From NCBI GenBank assembly GCA_014380825.1, contig JACMJD010000024.1, forward strand, positions 1 through 5,553: 5,553 nucleotides of DNA, read 5' to 3'. Below, piece by piece: positions 5,261 through 5,553 of the stretch. The notes beneath the pieces are model-generated. The model was not told the DNA's origin and made no database searches. It saw only the letters and a list, made by a program, of their open reading frames with translations. The stretch's first letter is position 1, and every line of letters starts with the position of its first letter. The stretch is from Phycisphaerae bacterium. Lineage in GTDB: Bacteria > Planctomycetota > Phycisphaerae > Tepidisphaerales > Tepidisphaeraceae. Position numbers and translations under genes: made by a program.

Positions 5261-5268
5261 TTGAACCG

Positions 5269-5451
5269 ATGCCGAAGATAAACGTCATTCGAACGGTCGT
5301 GCCAGTGCCACGTGTGACGTGGACCGATCGGGAAAAAGCCGCATGGGCAGTAACACCAAAACGCGCAGGAGAAGACACCGATGGCAAAACAAATCACCAG
5401 CGGAAGAAAACTAGCAGTAGCAATCGGCCGCTCGGAAAGCGTCGTGCGTAA
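5269..5451 (+). CDS. small basic protein of unknown function (possible gene)
   Basis: The ORF encodes 60 residues from an ATG with GAGG 8 nt upstream. It begins MPKINVIRTVVPVPRVTWTD and ends in a strongly basic Lys/Arg-rich tail. I recognise no family. The last 71 nt overlap, in another frame, the better-supported gene starting at 5381, and the tail (from about residue 38) may be only that gene's shadow. Small overlapping genes are common in phage-type regions, so a leader peptide or small DNA-binding protein is possible. The evidence is a ribosome-binding site plus an open frame, no more. Confidence 0.35.
   Translation: MPKINVIRTVVPVPRVTWTDREKAAWAVTPKRAGEDTDGKTNHQRKKTSSSNRPLGKRRA
5367..5372 (+). 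promoter_or_regulatory. strong Shine-Dalgarno site for the gene at 5381
   Basis: AGGAGA sits 8 nt before the ATG at 5381. This is the best ribosome-binding site in the last kilobase and supports that start. Confidence 0.75.
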
Positions 5452-5553
5452 ATGGCTGCGCGACGATCGATGGCCATTTGCGCGCATCGCGCCGTGGCCC
5501 ATCGCCGACGTGACACAGATGAAAGAGTGGGCTGCGCGAACGCTGGCTGAGAA
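5381..5553 (+). CDS. phage-type helix-turn-helix protein (5' partial)
   Basis: The frame starts at an ATG with AGGAGA 8 nt upstream and is open to the window edge; 57 residues are visible. GRKLAVAIGRSESVVRKWLR (residues 8-27) fits a helix-turn-helix: LAVAI as the first helix, the turn GRSES, then VVRKWLR as the recognition helix. DDRWPFARIAPWPIADVTQM follows, with a Pro-Trp segment and then a helix (KEWAARTLAE). This layout resembles small DNA-binding proteins of phages (terminase small subunit, Nu1-like) and excisionase-type regulators. The C-terminal part that would distinguish a packaging protein from a regulator is missing. Its position downstream of a tRNA gene suggests a mobile element. 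Coding is likely; the specific role is open. Confidence 0.7.
   Translation, partial: MAKQITSGRKLAVAIGRSESVVRKWLRDDRWPFARIAPWPIADVTQMKEWAARTLAE

Larger units (their letters stand above)
5016..5268. other. non-coding stretch with G/C-run hairpins downstream of tRNA-Pro
   Basis: No convincing gene is present. CCCAG (5147-5151) and CTGGG (5159-5163) form a 7-nt-loop hairpin. It is followed immediately by CCTCCC (5165-5170) against a run of six G (5173-5178), and CACCCC (5144-5149 region) could pair with GGGGTG (5175-5180). The plus strand is markedly G-rich at 5171-5184. Frames are open through here on both strands, but none has a start with a ribosome-binding site or recognisable motifs. No second copy of the tRNA 3' end, as would mark an att site, is visible. 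Confidence 0.5.

Noticed and set aside
5055..5387. 110-codon minus-strand open frame downstream of the tRNA
   Set aside because: It has no ribosome-binding site or motif, crosses the G/C-run hairpins and opposes two plus-strand starts with good Shine-Dalgarno sites.

Overview
The window is GC-rich chromosomal DNA from a bacterium. It carries six clear protein genes and one small doubtful ORF, one good tRNA, a degraded tRNA-like copy and four long inverted repeats. The gene mix (YcaQ-type DNA glycosylase, LemA, a DUF6886-type protein, a lipoprotein amidase) and the repeat-rich gaps would suit an environmental lineage such as Planctomycetota (Phycisphaerae-like). That placement is a weak inference; no marker gene in the window settles it.

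Layout. 1-174 is the 3' end of an unrecognised gene, followed after 6 nt by a thioredoxin-fold protein with a CGDC active site (181-756). A 9-nt-periodic inverted repeat fills the gap to a full-length YcaQ-like DNA glycosylase (864-2090). A second inverted repeat supplies that gene's last codons and its stop. A single-TM LemA protein (2274-2828) comes next and converges on a minus-strand DUF6886-type gene (2930-3454). Between the two lies a near-perfect hairpin of 27-nt arms. The 421-nt gap 3455-3875 holds a fourth, older-looking inverted repeat and separates the DUF6886 gene from a divergent zinc-dependent peptidoglycan amidase lipoprotein (3876-4694).

4695-5553 is a different kind of region. 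It has short hairpins built on GATTGC/GCAATC, a candidate sigma-70 promoter and a degraded tRNA-like copy, then an intact tRNA-Pro(CGG) at 4942-5015. After about 250 nt of non-coding G/C-rich sequence come two small overlapping ORFs with strong ribosome-binding sites. The second (5381 to window end) encodes a phage-type helix-turn-helix protein. A tRNA gene, a partial tRNA duplicate and a phage-like gene together suggest the edge of a prophage or genomic island, but no integrase or att pair is visible here.

The genes do not form one pathway. The first two probably share a transcript; the rest look like independent units separated by repeats. No previously undescribed defence or metabolic system could be demonstrated. 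The most unusual items are the tRNA-like copy whose anticodon arm is three nucleotides short, and the four distinct inverted repeats placed at gene borders.
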